64,000 nt of DNA. It comes from Novosphingobium pokkalii. GTDB lineage: Bacteria; Pseudomonadota; Alphaproteobacteria; Sphingomonadales; Sphingomonadaceae. Position 1 is the stretch's first letter; each line of letters starts with the position of its first letter. Location of the stretch: contig NZ_BMZP01000001.1 in assembly GCF_014652855.1 (NCBI RefSeq), forward strand, positions 1 to 64,000, read 5' to 3'. Shown piece after piece: positions 27,356 to 39,495 of this stretch. The translations under genes were made by a program, and so were the position numbers. The notes beneath the pieces are model-generated. The model worked only from the letters and a program-made list of their open reading frames with translations. It searched no databases and was not told the DNA's origin.

Positions 27356-29482
27356 TCAGAACGTCACGCGCACGGAGCCGGTGACATTGCGCGGCGCCGC
27401 GTAATAGGCCTGCGTCCAATAGAGGCTGGTCAGGTAGGAATGGTTGGTCGCATTGGCGACGTTGAGATTGAATTGAACGTGATCGTTCAGTTCATAGCCG
27501 GCCTGGAGTTGCAGGGTGGCATAATCGCCCTGGCGCACCGTGCCCGACCAGATCGTGTCCTGCCACTTGACCGCCGCGCCCAGTTGCAGCGGTGCCACCG
27601 GATTCCAGCGCAGCGTGAGATTGGCGGTGTTGCGCGGCACATAGCTGCGCACCTGGTTGCCGGCGCCATCATCCATCTTGAGATGGGTCGCGCCTGCCTG
27701 GATGGTGAGCGTGGAGGTCAGCTTGCCGCCCACTTCGGCCTCCACCCCGCGGCTGACCGCGCGGATGCCGTTGTAGAGTGTCTGGCCGGTGGCGGTGTCA
27801 TAGCTGCCCGCGTCGGCAAGGTTGCTTTGCTCGGCGCGGAACCAGGCGACCGATCCGAACAGTCCGCCGCCCGGCGTCTGTGCCTTGATGCCGGCTTCGT
27901 AGCTCTTGCCCTTGGCGGCGCCGAGCGGCTTGCGATCCATGTCGAGATTGGCCTGAGGGGCAAAGATGCTGGAATAGCTGGCATAGAGGTTCAGCCCCGG
28001 CAGGGCCTTGAACGTGAGACCGACGAAGGGGCTGAGCGCCTTTTCGTTCTTGTCGGTGCTGACGCCAAAGCTGATGCCGCGCGTCTTCTCCACCAGGTAG
28101 CTGGCGCCGAGCAGCACGCTGAGGTGGTCGGTCAGGGCCACGTCGCTGGCACCGCGCAGGCGCCATTGGCGATCTTCGGTATGCTCCTGCTGGACCAACG
28201 CGCCAAACGTGGGCAGCGCCACTTCCGTTCCGGTCCACGTGCCGGGAAGGCCGGACAGTTCACCCCAGGCGGGAGAGGCGGGATCGGCCGGGCGGCCGTA
28301 ATAGAGATAGGTGCCCACCGTGCGCTGGACGCCCAGGGTCAATTGCTGGTCATGGCCGAACAGGCGATAGGCGCCCTGCACGGTGCCATCGTAGATCCAG
28401 CCCTTGGCCACCGGGGCATAATAGCCGGGATAGCCATAGAGGCCGCCCCACGCGCCGCTCTGGCTGTTTTGCGTGGGCGTGCCATAGACATAGAACAGCC
28501 GCGCATCCTCGGTATGGTATTTGCGGGTGACGTGCGCGCGCGCGCTCCATCCCGGCGCGAAATCCCAGGTCAACTGGCCATAGGCGGTCTCGTCCCGCGT
28601 CTTCCAATAAGTCCAGTCCATCGTCGTCGATGCGCTGGTATCGTATTCCAACTGGTTGCCCTTGCTGTCCTGCAAGGGCAGGGCGCCCCACATCACGCCG
28701 GTGGAATTGCCATCCTGCCGCATGTAGCCGGCCGAGAGATGGAGATTGGGAGTGATTTCCCCGTCGAGCACGCTGGAAACGGCAGTGCGCTTGTGGTGGT
28801 AGCTGCGCAAGTACGATCCGCCATCCTGCGCCGCGCCCGTTACCCGCACGGCCCACTTGCCATCGGCGGTCAGCGGCAGGTCCAGGTCCACTTCGGCGCG
28901 CTTCTTGTTCCACGAGCCATAGGACAGCTCGGCCGACATGTGGCGCTGCCCGGTGGGATGGCGGCGGTGGTAGTTGATCGTGCCCGAGGGATTGCCCGCC
29001 CCGCTGAGCAGGGCATTGGCGCCGCGCACCACTTCGACATTGTCGCACATCACCGAATCCTGCGCGCCGATCGTCGGCCCCCAGATGTTGGGCAGGCTGA
29101 TGCCGTCGATCATGGCGTCTACGATGTCGAAGCCGCGCGCGTTGTAATAGGTCCGCTCGGTTTCGACCTGGTCCACGTTGACCCCGGTGACGTAGCGCAG
29201 CAACTGGTTGGTCTCGTCGAGCGCGAAATCGTCGAGGAACTTGCGATCGACCACGCTGACCGACTGCGGCGTATCCATCAGGGAGAGGGCAAGGCCGGTG
29301 GCGCCGCTGGCGACGGTCTGGCCACGTTCGCCATTGACCACGATGCTCCTGCCGTTGCCGGCTTCGGCTTCGCTCGCATTGTCGCTGCTGTCGGCGCTTT
29401 CGGCCCGCGCCGGTGCCCCGGCGAGCACGGCGAGCGAGACGCCATAGGCGAGCGCTGCGCGGCGAAAGTGCGAGGGGGCCAT
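27356..29482 (-). CDS. TonB-dependent siderophore receptor
   Basis: Outer-membrane receptor (708 aa) of the ferric siderophore family. A signal peptide ends near ARA (about residue 27). The plug domain shows DTPQSVSVVDRKFLDDF and the ARGFDI and GANALLSGAGNPSG motifs; the rest is a beta-barrel ending in aromatic Phe. It looks closest to FhuE/FpvA-type hydroxamate or mixed siderophore receptors, but the ligand is unknown. ATG 29482 is preferred because AGGAAGG lies about 9 bases upstream; ATG 29491 would abut it. A Fur box is 69 bases upstream. Confidence 0.93.
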   Translation of the reverse strand: MAPSHFRRAALAYGVSLAVLAGAPARAESADSSDNASEAEAGNGRSIVVNGERGQTVASGATGLALSLMDTPQSVSVVDRKFLDDFALDETNQLLRYVTGVNVDQVETERTYYNARGFDIVDAMIDGISLPNIWGPTIGAQDSVMCDNVEVVRGANALLSGAGNPSGTINYHRRHPTGQRHMSAELSYGSWNKKRAEVDLDLPLTADGKWAVRVTGAAQDGGSYLRSYHHKRTAVSSVLDGEITPNLHLSAGYMRQDGNSTGVMWGALPLQDSKGNQLEYDTSASTTMDWTYWKTRDETAYGQLTWDFAPGWSARAHVTRKYHTEDARLFYVYGTPTQNSQSGAWGGLYGYPGYYAPVAKGWIYDGTVQGAYRLFGHDQQLTLGVQRTVGTYLYYGRPADPASPAWGELSGLPGTWTGTEVALPTFGALVQQEHTEDRQWRLRGASDVALTDHLSVLLGASYLVEKTRGISFGVSTDKNEKALSPFVGLTFKALPGLNLYASYSSIFAPQANLDMDRKPLGAAKGKSYEAGIKAQTPGGGLFGSVAWFRAEQSNLADAGSYDTATGQTLYNGIRAVSRGVEAEVGGKLTSTLTIQAGATHLKMDDGAGNQVRSYVPRNTANLTLRWNPVAPLQLGAAVKWQDTIWSGTVRQGDYATLQLQAGYELNDHVQFNLNVANATNHSYLTSLYWTQAYYAAPRNVTGSVRVTF

Positions 29483-29550
29483 GGTTGTCATCCTTCCTGA
29501 ACTGCGATCCGTTGCAGGCCCGCTAATGCGAACGGTTATCACGAGTCAAG

Positions 29551-29569
29551 GAAAGTGATAATCATTTTC
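29551..29569. promoter_or_regulatory. Fur box of the siderophore receptor operon
   Basis: GAAAGTGATAATCATTTTC matches the 19-bp Fur consensus GATAATGATAATCATTATC at 16 positions. It lies 69 bases upstream of the receptor start, in the promoter region, and predicts repression when iron is plentiful. Confidence 0.82.
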
Positions 29570-29685
29570 AATAAATCTCGTGGTTGTTGCAGGGTTGTGT
29601 CAGCAGCCCACCAGAGGCGGGCGATCCAAGGCGGGCTAGCAGGCGGGCTTGCAGGCCTGCGCGCTTGGCCGTAGAAAGGCGCTAC

Positions 29686-31737
<2,052 letters not shown>

Positions 31738-31852
31738 CGCGGGGATCGCGAACCAGGCCAGGAACCGCAAGGGTTCCCGATCATTGCCTGTCCATCTGGA
31801 ATGGCGCGCTGCCGATCGGGAGCGCGCCACCCCTCTCGATGGAGACGAAGCC

Positions 31853-32344
31853 ATGAAGAAGGCTTTGCTGGCATTGGCACTGGCCGCCTCGGGCCTGACT
31901 GCCGCCTGCACCGACGATTACGCCTATGGCGGCCGCCCCGGCTATGACAACGGCTATCACCGCCATCGCGGCGGCTATGGCGGCGTCGAAGGCGGTTGGG
32001 CCTATCGCGACGATGGTTATTACCGCCGCTATGGCAACTATGACTACAATCGGCCCGATCCGTCGTACGGCGGCTATTACGCCGATCGCTATTACCGCGA
32101 AGATCCGCGCTATGGCGAACATCGGCTGAGCATGGACGAGCGGGTCTATCGCGGCGGCGACGGGCGCTATTACTGCCGTCGTTCCGATGGCTCGACCGGC
32201 TTGATCGTGGGCGGCGTGTCTGGCGCGCTGCTCGGCTCGGTGATCGCCAACGGGGATTCCCGCCCGCTGGGCGCGATCATCGGGGCCATCGGCGGTGCAG
32301 CCGCCGGCGCGGCTATCGACAGCAACAACGTGCGCTGCCGCTGA
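31853..32344 (+). CDS. Glycine-zipper lipoprotein
   Basis: A small envelope protein (163 aa) with a lipoprotein signal peptide; the lipobox is LTAAC (Cys19). Residues 25-90 are unusually rich in Gly, Tyr and Arg. The C-terminal part (about 112-155) has the GxxxG pattern of a glycine-zipper/17-kDa surface-antigen domain (GLIVGGVSGALLGSVI and GAIIGAIGGAAAGAA), likely embedded in the outer membrane. GGAG lies 8 bases before ATG 31853. Its function is unknown; relatives are often envelope-stress proteins. Confidence 0.85.
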   Translation: MKKALLALALAASGLTAACTDDYAYGGRPGYDNGYHRHRGGYGGVEGGWAYRDDGYYRRYGNYDYNRPDPSYGGYYADRYYREDPRYGEHRLSMDERVYRGGDGRYYCRRSDGSTGLIVGGVSGALLGSVIANGDSRPLGAIIGAIGGAAAGAAIDSNNVRCR

Positions 32345-32360
32345 GGCGTCCCTTATAGCC

Positions 32361-32407
32361 AAAACCAAAAAGGCCCCTTCGCACAGCGCGGAGGGGCCTT
32401 AAGGTTT
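32361..32407. terminator. Bidirectional terminator between convergent small genes
   Basis: A long hairpin with a core AAGGCCCCT/AGGGGCCTT pairing, flanked by an A-rich left arm and T-rich right arm (AAAACC / GGTTTT). It sits between the glycine-zipper lipoprotein and the convergent periplasmic protein, and each strand ends in a T tract. Confidence 0.75.
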
Positions 32408-32450
32408 TGCGGGTGCGGCCGGGGATGCGTCCCTGGCCCGAAACCGAAAA

Positions 32451-32744
32451 TTACTTGGCGGCTTCGACGTTGATGCCGAGCTTCTTCACGTCGTTCAGCG
32501 TGAAGCTGACCGGACGATCGTTGAAGGTGCCTTCCACCGACTTCTTGCGGATGTGCAGTTCGAACGGCACCTTGCCGGCATAGGCGGTGCCACGGACGAT
32601 CTTTTCTTCGCCCTTGGTTTCGGTGGTGTAGGAGTAGCTCACGCCCTTGTAGGCGAAGCTGTCGGCCTGCGCTTGCGCCGAAGCAACCGCCGGAGCGGCG
32701 AGAACGAGAGCGGCGGCAGCGGTCGAAATGAAAGAACGAAGCAT
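32451..32744 (-). CDS. Small periplasmic protein of unknown function
   Basis: A 97-aa protein with a clear Sec signal peptide (hydrophobic core, cut near ASA at about 22) and a small beta-rich mature part of about 75 residues containing SFAYKGVSYSYTTET. AGGGGA lies 9 bases before ATG 32744; the frame is open further upstream without a good start. I do not recognise a family. It is flanked by terminators and stands alone. Confidence 0.75.
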   Translation of the reverse strand: MLRSFISTAAAALVLAAPAVASAQAQADSFAYKGVSYSYTTETKGEEKIVRGTAYAGKVPFELHIRKKSVEGTFNDRPVSFTLNDVKKLGINVEAAK

Positions 32745-32928
32745 GGCAATTTCCCCTGATGAAAAAGGTGAGATTGCCTTCGGACACCCGTCTGTTGTGT
32801 TCTTGTTGCAGAGCGTTTCGCCCATGCTGCGCTTGCGAGCAATTGCTTTGGTTGCGGCCTTGGTTGCAAAACGCGCAACCGTGAGCGAAGCTCTTTCGAA
32901 AATGCGTTCTATTTCAAGCAGGCAGCAT

Positions 32929-32961
32929 TGCGCCCGATGGTGACAACCACCATCGGGCGCA
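32929..32961. terminator. Perfect hairpin downstream of the OsmC gene
   Basis: A 14-bp perfect stem (32929-32942 with 32948-32961) with a 5-base loop lies 30 bases beyond the osmC stop on the minus strand. It lacks a T run, so it may be a terminator or an RNA-stabilising hairpin. Confidence 0.5.
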
Positions 32962-32990
32962 TACGAAAGCGTGAAAAACCGCGCAAATCC

Positions 32991-33419
32991 TCAAGATTCG
33001 AGCGTACGCTCCAGCGTGACTTCGCAGTTCAGCAAACGCGAAATCGGGCAATTGGCCTTGGCTTCGTCGGCAATCCGGGCAAGGTCCGATTCGGTGATAC
33101 CGGGGACGTTTGCCTTGAGCGCAAGTGCGCTGCGGGTGACCTTGAAGCCATCGCCATCGGCCTCCAGCGTCACCTTGGCGGTGGTGTCGAGCGTGCCGTC
33201 GGCATGGCCGGCCTTGGCCAGGGCAAAGCTGGTCGCCATGGTAAAGCAGGCCGCATGCGCCGCTGCGATCAACTCTTCCGGGTTGGTGCCGGGCTTGCCC
33301 TCGAACCGCGTGCCAAAGCCATAGGGCTGATCGTGCAGCACGCCCGAAGCGGTGCTGATCGATCCCTTGCCGGGCTTGCCGAGGCCTTCGTAGCGGGCGG
33401 ATGCAGTGCTGGTGGGCAT
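32991..33419 (-). CDS. osmC: OsmC-family peroxiredoxin
   Basis: Thiol peroxidase (142 aa) that reduces organic hydroperoxides. The two redox cysteines lie in HAACFTMA (about 58) and NCPISRLL (about 122), at the family spacing. ATG 33419 gives a full-length protein. It could assist katG in oxidative defence but is not linked to it. The gene stands alone, 61 bp after the PhnA-like gene on the same strand. Confidence 0.92.
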   Translation of the reverse strand: MPTSTASARYEGLGKPGKGSISTASGVLHDQPYGFGTRFEGKPGTNPEELIAAAHAACFTMATSFALAKAGHADGTLDTTAKVTLEADGDGFKVTRSALALKANVPGITESDLARIADEAKANCPISRLLNCEVTLERTLES

Positions 33420-33480
33420 TGGGGCGTCTCCAATTGTCGGGATTTCCCGACCAACGCCCTGCTGCCCGGCGCGTTCCGGA

Positions 33481-33783
33481 TCAGCGCTTGCGCACGAATT
33501 CCGCGCGCAGCACGAGGCCCTTGATGCCGTCGAACTTGCAGTCGATCTCCTGCGCGTCGCCGGTCAGGCGGATCGACTTGATCAGCGTGCCGCGCTTGAG
33601 CGTCTGGCCCGCGCCTTTGACGTCGAGATCCTTAATCAGCGTGACCTGGTCCCCGTCCTGAAGCACGTTGCCCACGGCATCTCGCACTTCGATGGCATTT
33701 TCTGCGGCGCGGCGGCTGGCCTGCTCGGCTGCCGTCATCCATTCGCCGCTGTCTTCGTCGTAGACGTATTCGTCGTCGCTCAT
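33481..33783 (-). CDS. PhnA/YjdM-like protein without the zinc ribbon
   Basis: A 100-aa protein whose C-terminal 65 residues match the PhnA/YjdM domain (DGDQVTLIKDLDVKG, DCKFDGIKGLVLRAEFVRK). The Cys4 zinc-ribbon found at the N-terminus of E. coli YjdM is missing; residues 1-30 are acidic instead. Despite the name, the family has no proven role in alkylphosphonate use. ATG 33783 opens the domain-containing frame. The function is unknown. Confidence 0.85.
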   Translation of the reverse strand: MSDDEYVYDEDSGEWMTAAEQASRRAAENAIEVRDAVGNVLQDGDQVTLIKDLDVKGAGQTLKRGTLIKSIRLTGDAQEIDCKFDGIKGLVLRAEFVRKR

Positions 33784-33859
33784 GTCCCGTCCTGTCCGTT
33801 CCCGATGGATCCCGGGCCGGCCATGACAGGTTGGAGGCGGATACGCCAGCCTCGGCGCA

Positions 33860-34222
33860 TCACCACACGGCAGGGATAAGGTCGATGCGCCCGCCGTCGC
33901 GGGGTTTCCACGCGCCTTGTGCCAAGGCGGCATTGCTGTCGCGCGCGGCCCGGTCCTCGGCCAGCGACCAGGTGATGTGCCAGGTGCCACCGTCTGGGCG
34001 CGCGGTCGAGCCATCGAGCGCGACCACCAGTGCTTCCACGCCCATGGGATCGTCGATGTGACCGACGACGCGGGCGTGATGGATGGCAGGCGGCAGGGGA
34101 TCACCCGGCCTTGCCTCTACGGTACGGGTCACGTGGCTGGCCACGGTACGGGCATAGCGCGGTGGAAACAGCGCCAGCAGGCGGTCGCGGCTGTCGGGGT
34201 GAAGTTTCCAGCCGCTGGGCAT
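33860..34222 (-). CDS. Small protein with two HxT motifs, possibly 2H-phosphoesterase-like
   Basis: A 120-aa protein of unknown function. Two short motifs, SHVTRT (about 30-35) and WHITWSL (about 81-87), resemble the paired H-x-T/S of 2H phosphoesterases such as RNA cyclic phosphodiesterases. The spacing is shorter than usual, so the assignment is tentative. ATG 34222 is preceded by a GTG and a G-rich stretch. It lies between the PhnA-like gene and a small membrane-protein gene on the same strand and may be cotranscribed with them. Confidence 0.6.
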   Translation of the reverse strand: MPSGWKLHPDSRDRLLALFPPRYARTVASHVTRTVEARPGDPLPPAIHHARVVGHIDDPMGVEALVVALDGSTARPDGGTWHITWSLAEDRAARDSNAALAQGAWKPRDGGRIDLIPAVW

Positions 34223-34253
34223 CACGCCGCCCCCGCATCAACGCCACGCAGGC

Positions 34254-34472
34254 TCATGGAACCGGGGTCGCCTGGCCGCTGACGACGCCGTTGTGATCGG
34301 GCTGCGGGCTGGTCAGCGCGCCGGTGATCCAGATCGCCGAGAGGGCGAGGATGGCCAGTACCAGGCTGATCAACAGCACCCAGCGCACCACATTGAGGCC
34401 GGTGGCGGCACGAGCTTCGTCGGTGGTGAGACGAGCCGGGGGCGATTGCCCGTGGGTATGGTCGTTCTGCAT
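34254..34472 (-). CDS. Small single-span membrane protein
   Basis: A 72-aa protein with a polar N-terminus (about 28 residues), one transmembrane segment (about 29-52, VVRWVLLISLVLAILALSAI) and a short polar tail. AGGAG lies about 11 bases before ATG 34472. No family is recognised. It is followed after 31 bases by the HxT-motif gene. Confidence 0.6.
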   Translation of the reverse strand: MQNDHTHGQSPPARLTTDEARAATGLNVVRWVLLISLVLAILALSAIWITGALTSPQPDHNGVVSGQATPVP

Positions 34473-34565
34473 GACGACGCTCTCCTACGTCTGATCGGGT
34501 GGAGCGCGCCCGAAGCGCGCCCCGTTCGCCCGATTCTACGCGCGGAGAGGCCGCGTGGTTCCGGG

Positions 34566-35402
34566 TCAGTCGCGCAGCAGGTCGTTGATGCCCGTCTTGC
34601 TGCGGGTCTGCGCGTCCGCGGTCTTGACGATCACGGCGCAATAGAGCGACGGGCCGGGCGTGCCATCGGGCAGCGGCTTGCCGGGCAGGGCACCGGGCAC
34701 GACCACGGCATAAGGCGGCACGCGGCCGATATGCACTTCGCCGGTGGCGCGATCGACGATCTTGGTGCTGGCGCCGAGGTACACGCCCATCGACAGCACC
34801 GCGCCTTCGCCCACGATCACGCCTTCGGCCACTTCCGAACGGGCGCCGATGAACGCGCCGTCTTCGATGATCACCGGGCCGGCCTGGAGCGGTTCGAGCA
34901 CGCCGCCAATGCCGACGCCGCCCGAGATGTGCACGTTCTTGCCGATCTGCGCGCACGAACCGACGGTGGCCCAGGTATCGACCATGGTGCCTTCATCCAC
35001 GAAAGCGCCGATGTTGACGAAGCTGGGCATCAGTACGACGTTCTTGGCGATATGGGCGCCAGCGCGCGCCACGGCGCCCGGCACCACACGGAAACCGGCG
35101 GCGCGGAAGGCGGCATCGTCCCACCCGGCAAACTTGCTCGGCACCTTGTCGAACGCGGGCGCGCCGGCGCTGCCGCCATCGACGACGGCGTTGTCGTTGA
35201 GACGGAACGAGAGCAGCACGGCCTTCTTCAGCCACTGGTTGACGCGCCATTCCCCGTCGACCTTTTCGGCAACGCGGGCCTGGCCGGCATCGAGCAGCGC
35301 CAGCGCCTGTTCCACCACCGCGCGCACGTCGTCGCTGGCCGGCGTCACCGCTGCGCGGTTTTCCCAGGCGGCTTCGATGGCGGCTTCAAGCTGTGCGGTC
35401 AT
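34566..35402 (-). CDS. dapD: Tetrahydrodipicolinate N-succinyltransferase
   Basis: Left-handed beta-helix acyltransferase (278 aa) that succinylates tetrahydrodipicolinate with succinyl-CoA on the way to lysine and diaminopimelate. Hexapeptide-repeat turns run through about 100-230 ([29 protein letters not shown]). AGGAGA lies 8 bases before ATG 35402. The HAD gene next upstream on the same strand ends 47 bp away. Confidence 0.97.
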   Translation of the reverse strand: MTAQLEAAIEAAWENRAAVTPASDDVRAVVEQALALLDAGQARVAEKVDGEWRVNQWLKKAVLLSFRLNDNAVVDGGSAGAPAFDKVPSKFAGWDDAAFRAAGFRVVPGAVARAGAHIAKNVVLMPSFVNIGAFVDEGTMVDTWATVGSCAQIGKNVHISGGVGIGGVLEPLQAGPVIIEDGAFIGARSEVAEGVIVGEGAVLSMGVYLGASTKIVDRATGEVHIGRVPPYAVVVPGALPGKPLPDGTPGPSLYCAVIVKTADAQTRSKTGINDLLRD

Positions 35403-35449
35403 GCGTGTGTCTCCTGGGTGATACGGTGTATCTCTGTTTGGCAGCGCGC

Positions 35450-36127
35450 CTAGCGAAGGTGGCCGCCATCGGCAAGCGCATCGAGCCAGGCAGCCAGATC
35501 GTCGATGGTCTCGTCGATCGCGCCCTCGTCCTTGGCGCGGGCGCCCCAGTCGGTGCCGAAATCGAGCCAAACCGTCTGCATGCCCATGGCCTTGGCCGGG
35601 GTGAGGTTGCGGGCCGAATCCTCGAAGAACACGCTGCGGGCCGGATCGACGCCAAAGGCGGAAACAAAGCCGCGATAGGCCGAAGGCTCTGGCTTGGGCT
35701 TGTATTCCATCGCGTGGATATCCCACAGCCCCTCGAAGCAATGGGTGATGCCCAAGGCATCGAGCACGCGCGTGGCATACGCGGCATCGCCGTTGGTGAA
35801 CACCAGGCGGCGGCCCGGCAGGCGCATCAGCCGTTCTTCCAGGCGCGGTGCGCGGGCCAGGGGGGCCATGTCGACATCGTGGACATAGCCCAGGAATTCA
35901 TAGGGATCGACGCCGTGGAAGTGCATCAGCCCGGCCAGCGTGGTGCCATGATCGTGGAAATACATCTTCTGCACGCGCCGCGCCTCGGCATGGTCGCAGC
36001 CCAGCAGATCGGCGATGTAGGCCCCCATCCGCACGTCGATCTGATCGAACAGGCAGGTTTCGGCGGGGTAGAGCGTGTTGTCCAGATCGAAGATCCAGCA
36101 GTCGACACGCGAGGGATCAAAGGGCAT
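35450..36127 (-). CDS. HAD hydrolase, pyrimidine 5'-nucleotidase type
   Basis: A 225-aa haloacid-dehalogenase phosphatase. The nucleophile motif FDLDNTLY has Asp14 and Asp16; motif II is VFTNGD, and the lysine and acidic motifs lie in KPKPEP and FFEDSARN. The sequence type matches the pyrimidine 5'-nucleotidase subfamily (SDT1/PPM-like), which dephosphorylates nucleotides. It precedes dapD on the same strand with a 47-bp gap, a pairing often seen in Alphaproteobacteria. The exact substrate is unknown. Confidence 0.88.
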   Translation of the reverse strand: MPFDPSRVDCWIFDLDNTLYPAETCLFDQIDVRMGAYIADLLGCDHAEARRVQKMYFHDHGTTLAGLMHFHGVDPYEFLGYVHDVDMAPLARAPRLEERLMRLPGRRLVFTNGDAAYATRVLDALGITHCFEGLWDIHAMEYKPKPEPSAYRGFVSAFGVDPARSVFFEDSARNLTPAKAMGMQTVWLDFGTDWGARAKDEGAIDETIDDLAAWLDALADGGHLR

Positions 36128-36169
36128 CCGTCATCCTCGAGAGCATGGCCGCGCCGACTGCCCGTAAAA

Positions 36170-37345
36170 TCAGCGCGGGGCAAGCCTCCTCAGCCGGGCG
36201 TTTTCGCCGTCTTCCAGAATCCATAGCGTACCATCGCCCGCTTCGCGAATCTCGCGAATGCGCGTGCCCAGGTCGATGCGTTCCAGTTCCTTGCCCACCG
36301 GGCGCCCACCTGGTCCACTCTCGATCCCCACGCGCACGATCCCGGCCGCGCCCAGCGCCGCGATGAGCGCCTGGCCGCGCCATTGCGGGAAGGCCTTGCC
36401 CGAATAGAACACGAAGTCACCCGGCGCGATCACCGGGTTCCAACTGATCGCCGGAGCGGCCAGATCGGGGCGGGTGGCGTTGCGCGGGATCGGCGTGCCG
36501 TCATAGTTGTCGCCATCGGAAACCAGCGGCCAGCCATAGTTCTTGCCGGGTTCGAGCAGGTTCAATTCGTCGCCGCCGGCCGGCCCGTGCTCCAGATCCC
36601 ACAGCCGCCCCTGCGCATCGAATTGCAGGCCCAGCGGATTGCGATGGCCCAGCGTCCACACTTGCGCGGCGAGGCCACCCTGCGCGGCGAAGGGATTGCC
36701 CGGTGCCGGCTGCCCATCGAGCGTCAGGTGCAGGATCTTGCCCAGGTTGGTGCCCATGTCCTGCGCCGGGGTGAACTTCTGTCGCTCGCCCGATGAGAGG
36801 AACAGGCTCTGGCCATCGGGAGCAAAGGCGATGCGGTGGCCGAAATGGCCGCGCCCGGAAACCTTGGGCACCTGGCGCCAGATGACGGTGAGGTTTTCCA
36901 ATCGCGGTGCGCCCTTGTCCAGCACCAGCCGCGCGCGGCCGAGCGCAGCGCCGCGCGTGTCGCCAGGGCCAGCCTCGGCCCAGGTGAGGTAGACCAGGCC
37001 GCTGCGCGCGAAATCGGGCGCCACCGCCACATCGCCAAGTCCACCCTGGCCGCCGGCATCCACTTTGGGCGTGCCGGCCACCACCACGGCCTTGCCGCCC
37101 GGGCGCCACAGCTTGAGCGCGCCGGTGCGCTCGGTCACCAGAACATCGGGGCGGCCGGGCAGGAACGCCAGCGCCCAGGGACTATCGAAGCGGGCCAGAT
37201 CGGTGATGGCGAAGCCGTCGCGCTGCTCGACCGCGCCGGCTTGCTCCTTGGCCTGTTCCCCGGCCGGTTCGGGCTGGGCCTGCGAGCCGCAGCTTGCGGC
37301 GAGGAACGCGAGCGGCGATAGAGCCGAGAGGATCGTTTTCTTCAT
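36170..37345 (-). CDS. Lipoprotein PQQ-dependent sugar dehydrogenase
   Basis: A 391-aa six-bladed beta-propeller of the glucose/sorbosone dehydrogenase family (YliI/Asd type). The N-terminus is a lipoprotein signal with lipobox LAASC (Cys19), followed by a Glu/Gln/Ala-rich linker. Family motifs are PWALAFLPG, GGQGGLGDVAVAPDF, the catalytic-His region GRGHFGHRI, and GHRNPLGLQFD. It would oxidise an aldose in the periplasm if PQQ is available; no pqq genes are present here. Its ATG (37345) physically overlaps the ATG of divergent rnhB. Confidence 0.9.
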   Translation of the reverse strand: MKKTILSALSPLAFLAASCGSQAQPEPAGEQAKEQAGAVEQRDGFAITDLARFDSPWALAFLPGRPDVLVTERTGALKLWRPGGKAVVVAGTPKVDAGGQGGLGDVAVAPDFARSGLVYLTWAEAGPGDTRGAALGRARLVLDKGAPRLENLTVIWRQVPKVSGRGHFGHRIAFAPDGQSLFLSSGERQKFTPAQDMGTNLGKILHLTLDGQPAPGNPFAAQGGLAAQVWTLGHRNPLGLQFDAQGRLWDLEHGPAGGDELNLLEPGKNYGWPLVSDGDNYDGTPIPRNATRPDLAAPAISWNPVIAPGDFVFYSGKAFPQWRGQALIAALGAAGIVRVGIESGPGGRPVGKELERIDLGTRIREIREAGDGTLWILEDGENARLRRLAPR

Positions 37346-37985
37346 GACCGGAACAATGCCTGAAACCCGCCGACGTGCCACCAAAATCGCTCGTGTTTCC
37401 GGGCATGTGATCGGCGTGGACGAAGCCGGGCGCGGGCCACTGGCCGGGCCGGTGGTGGCTGGCGCAGTCCTGCTCGGGCGGCGCCCGCCAGAGGGCCTCG
37501 CGGATTCCAAGAAGCTCTCGGCCAAGCGCCGCGCCGTGCTGGAAGAGCAGATCAAGGCGCAGTGCCGCTGGGCCGTGGGCGTGGTGGAGCCGGAAGAGAT
37601 CGACCGGCTCAACATCTTCGGCGCGACGATGCTGGCCATGACCCTGGCGGTGCAGGGCCTGGTCGCGCAGCTCGATGGCGCGGTGGGTGAAGTGCGCGTG
37701 GACGGCAACCTGACGCCGCAGGGGCGCCACACCGACTGGTGCTGGCCGGCGCGCGCGATCGTGGGCGGCGATGCGATCGAGCCGTGCATCTCGGCCGCCT
37801 CGATCATTGCCAAGGAACATCGCGACCGGCTGATGCGCGCGGCGGCAGAACGCTATCCGCACTATGGCTGGGAGCGGAACGCGGGCTATGGCACGGCGCA
37901 GCACCTGGCCGCGCTGCGCGAACACGGGCCCACGCCGCTGCATCGGCGCAGCTTTGCCCCGGTGGCGCAATTGCTGCTGATCTGA
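37344..37985 (+). CDS. rnhB: Ribonuclease HII
   Basis: Removes ribonucleotides from RNA-DNA hybrids (213 aa). The metal-binding pair is D26-E27 in GVDEAGRGPLAGP, and SAASIIAKEHRD near 150 carries further active-site residues. ATG 37344 has GAGAGGA 11 bases upstream; ATG 37356 is a possible alternative. If 37344 is right, the start codon shares bases with the start of the divergent lipoprotein gene. The rnhB-ccrM neighbourhood is conserved in Alphaproteobacteria. Confidence 0.95.
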   Translation: MTGTMPETRRRATKIARVSGHVIGVDEAGRGPLAGPVVAGAVLLGRRPPEGLADSKKLSAKRRAVLEEQIKAQCRWAVGVVEPEEIDRLNIFGATMLAMTLAVQGLVAQLDGAVGEVRVDGNLTPQGRHTDWCWPARAIVGGDAIEPCISAASIIAKEHRDRLMRAAAERYPHYGWERNAGYGTAQHLAALREHGPTPLHRRSFAPVAQLLLI

Positions 37986-37989
37986 GTGC

Positions 37990-39344
<1,355 letters not shown>

Positions 39345-39370
39345 TCAGGCTATTTGTCGCTTTCCTTCTC

Positions 39371-39463
39371 GTCACCCCGGGCTTGACCCGGGGTCCAGCT
39401 TCTTTTGGACGCCTTGCGCTAACTTTCCAGAAAAGCGGGACCCCGGATCAAGTCCGGGGTGAC
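39371..39463. repeat. Dispersed palindromic repeat pair
   Basis: A 27-base unit at 39371-39397 and its near reverse complement at 39437-39463 share the core GTCACCCCGG. Units of this kind are scattered through alphaproteobacterial genomes. Here the pair could form a long hairpin after ccrM and may act as its terminator. Confidence 0.75.
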
Positions 39464-39495
39464 GACTGTGTGGTAGCTGGGGCGAAGGCTTTTGC

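Noticed and set aside
27245..29500. A 751-residue open frame opposite the TonB receptor
   Set aside because: It is the antisense shadow of a clear receptor gene with signal peptide, plug and barrel.
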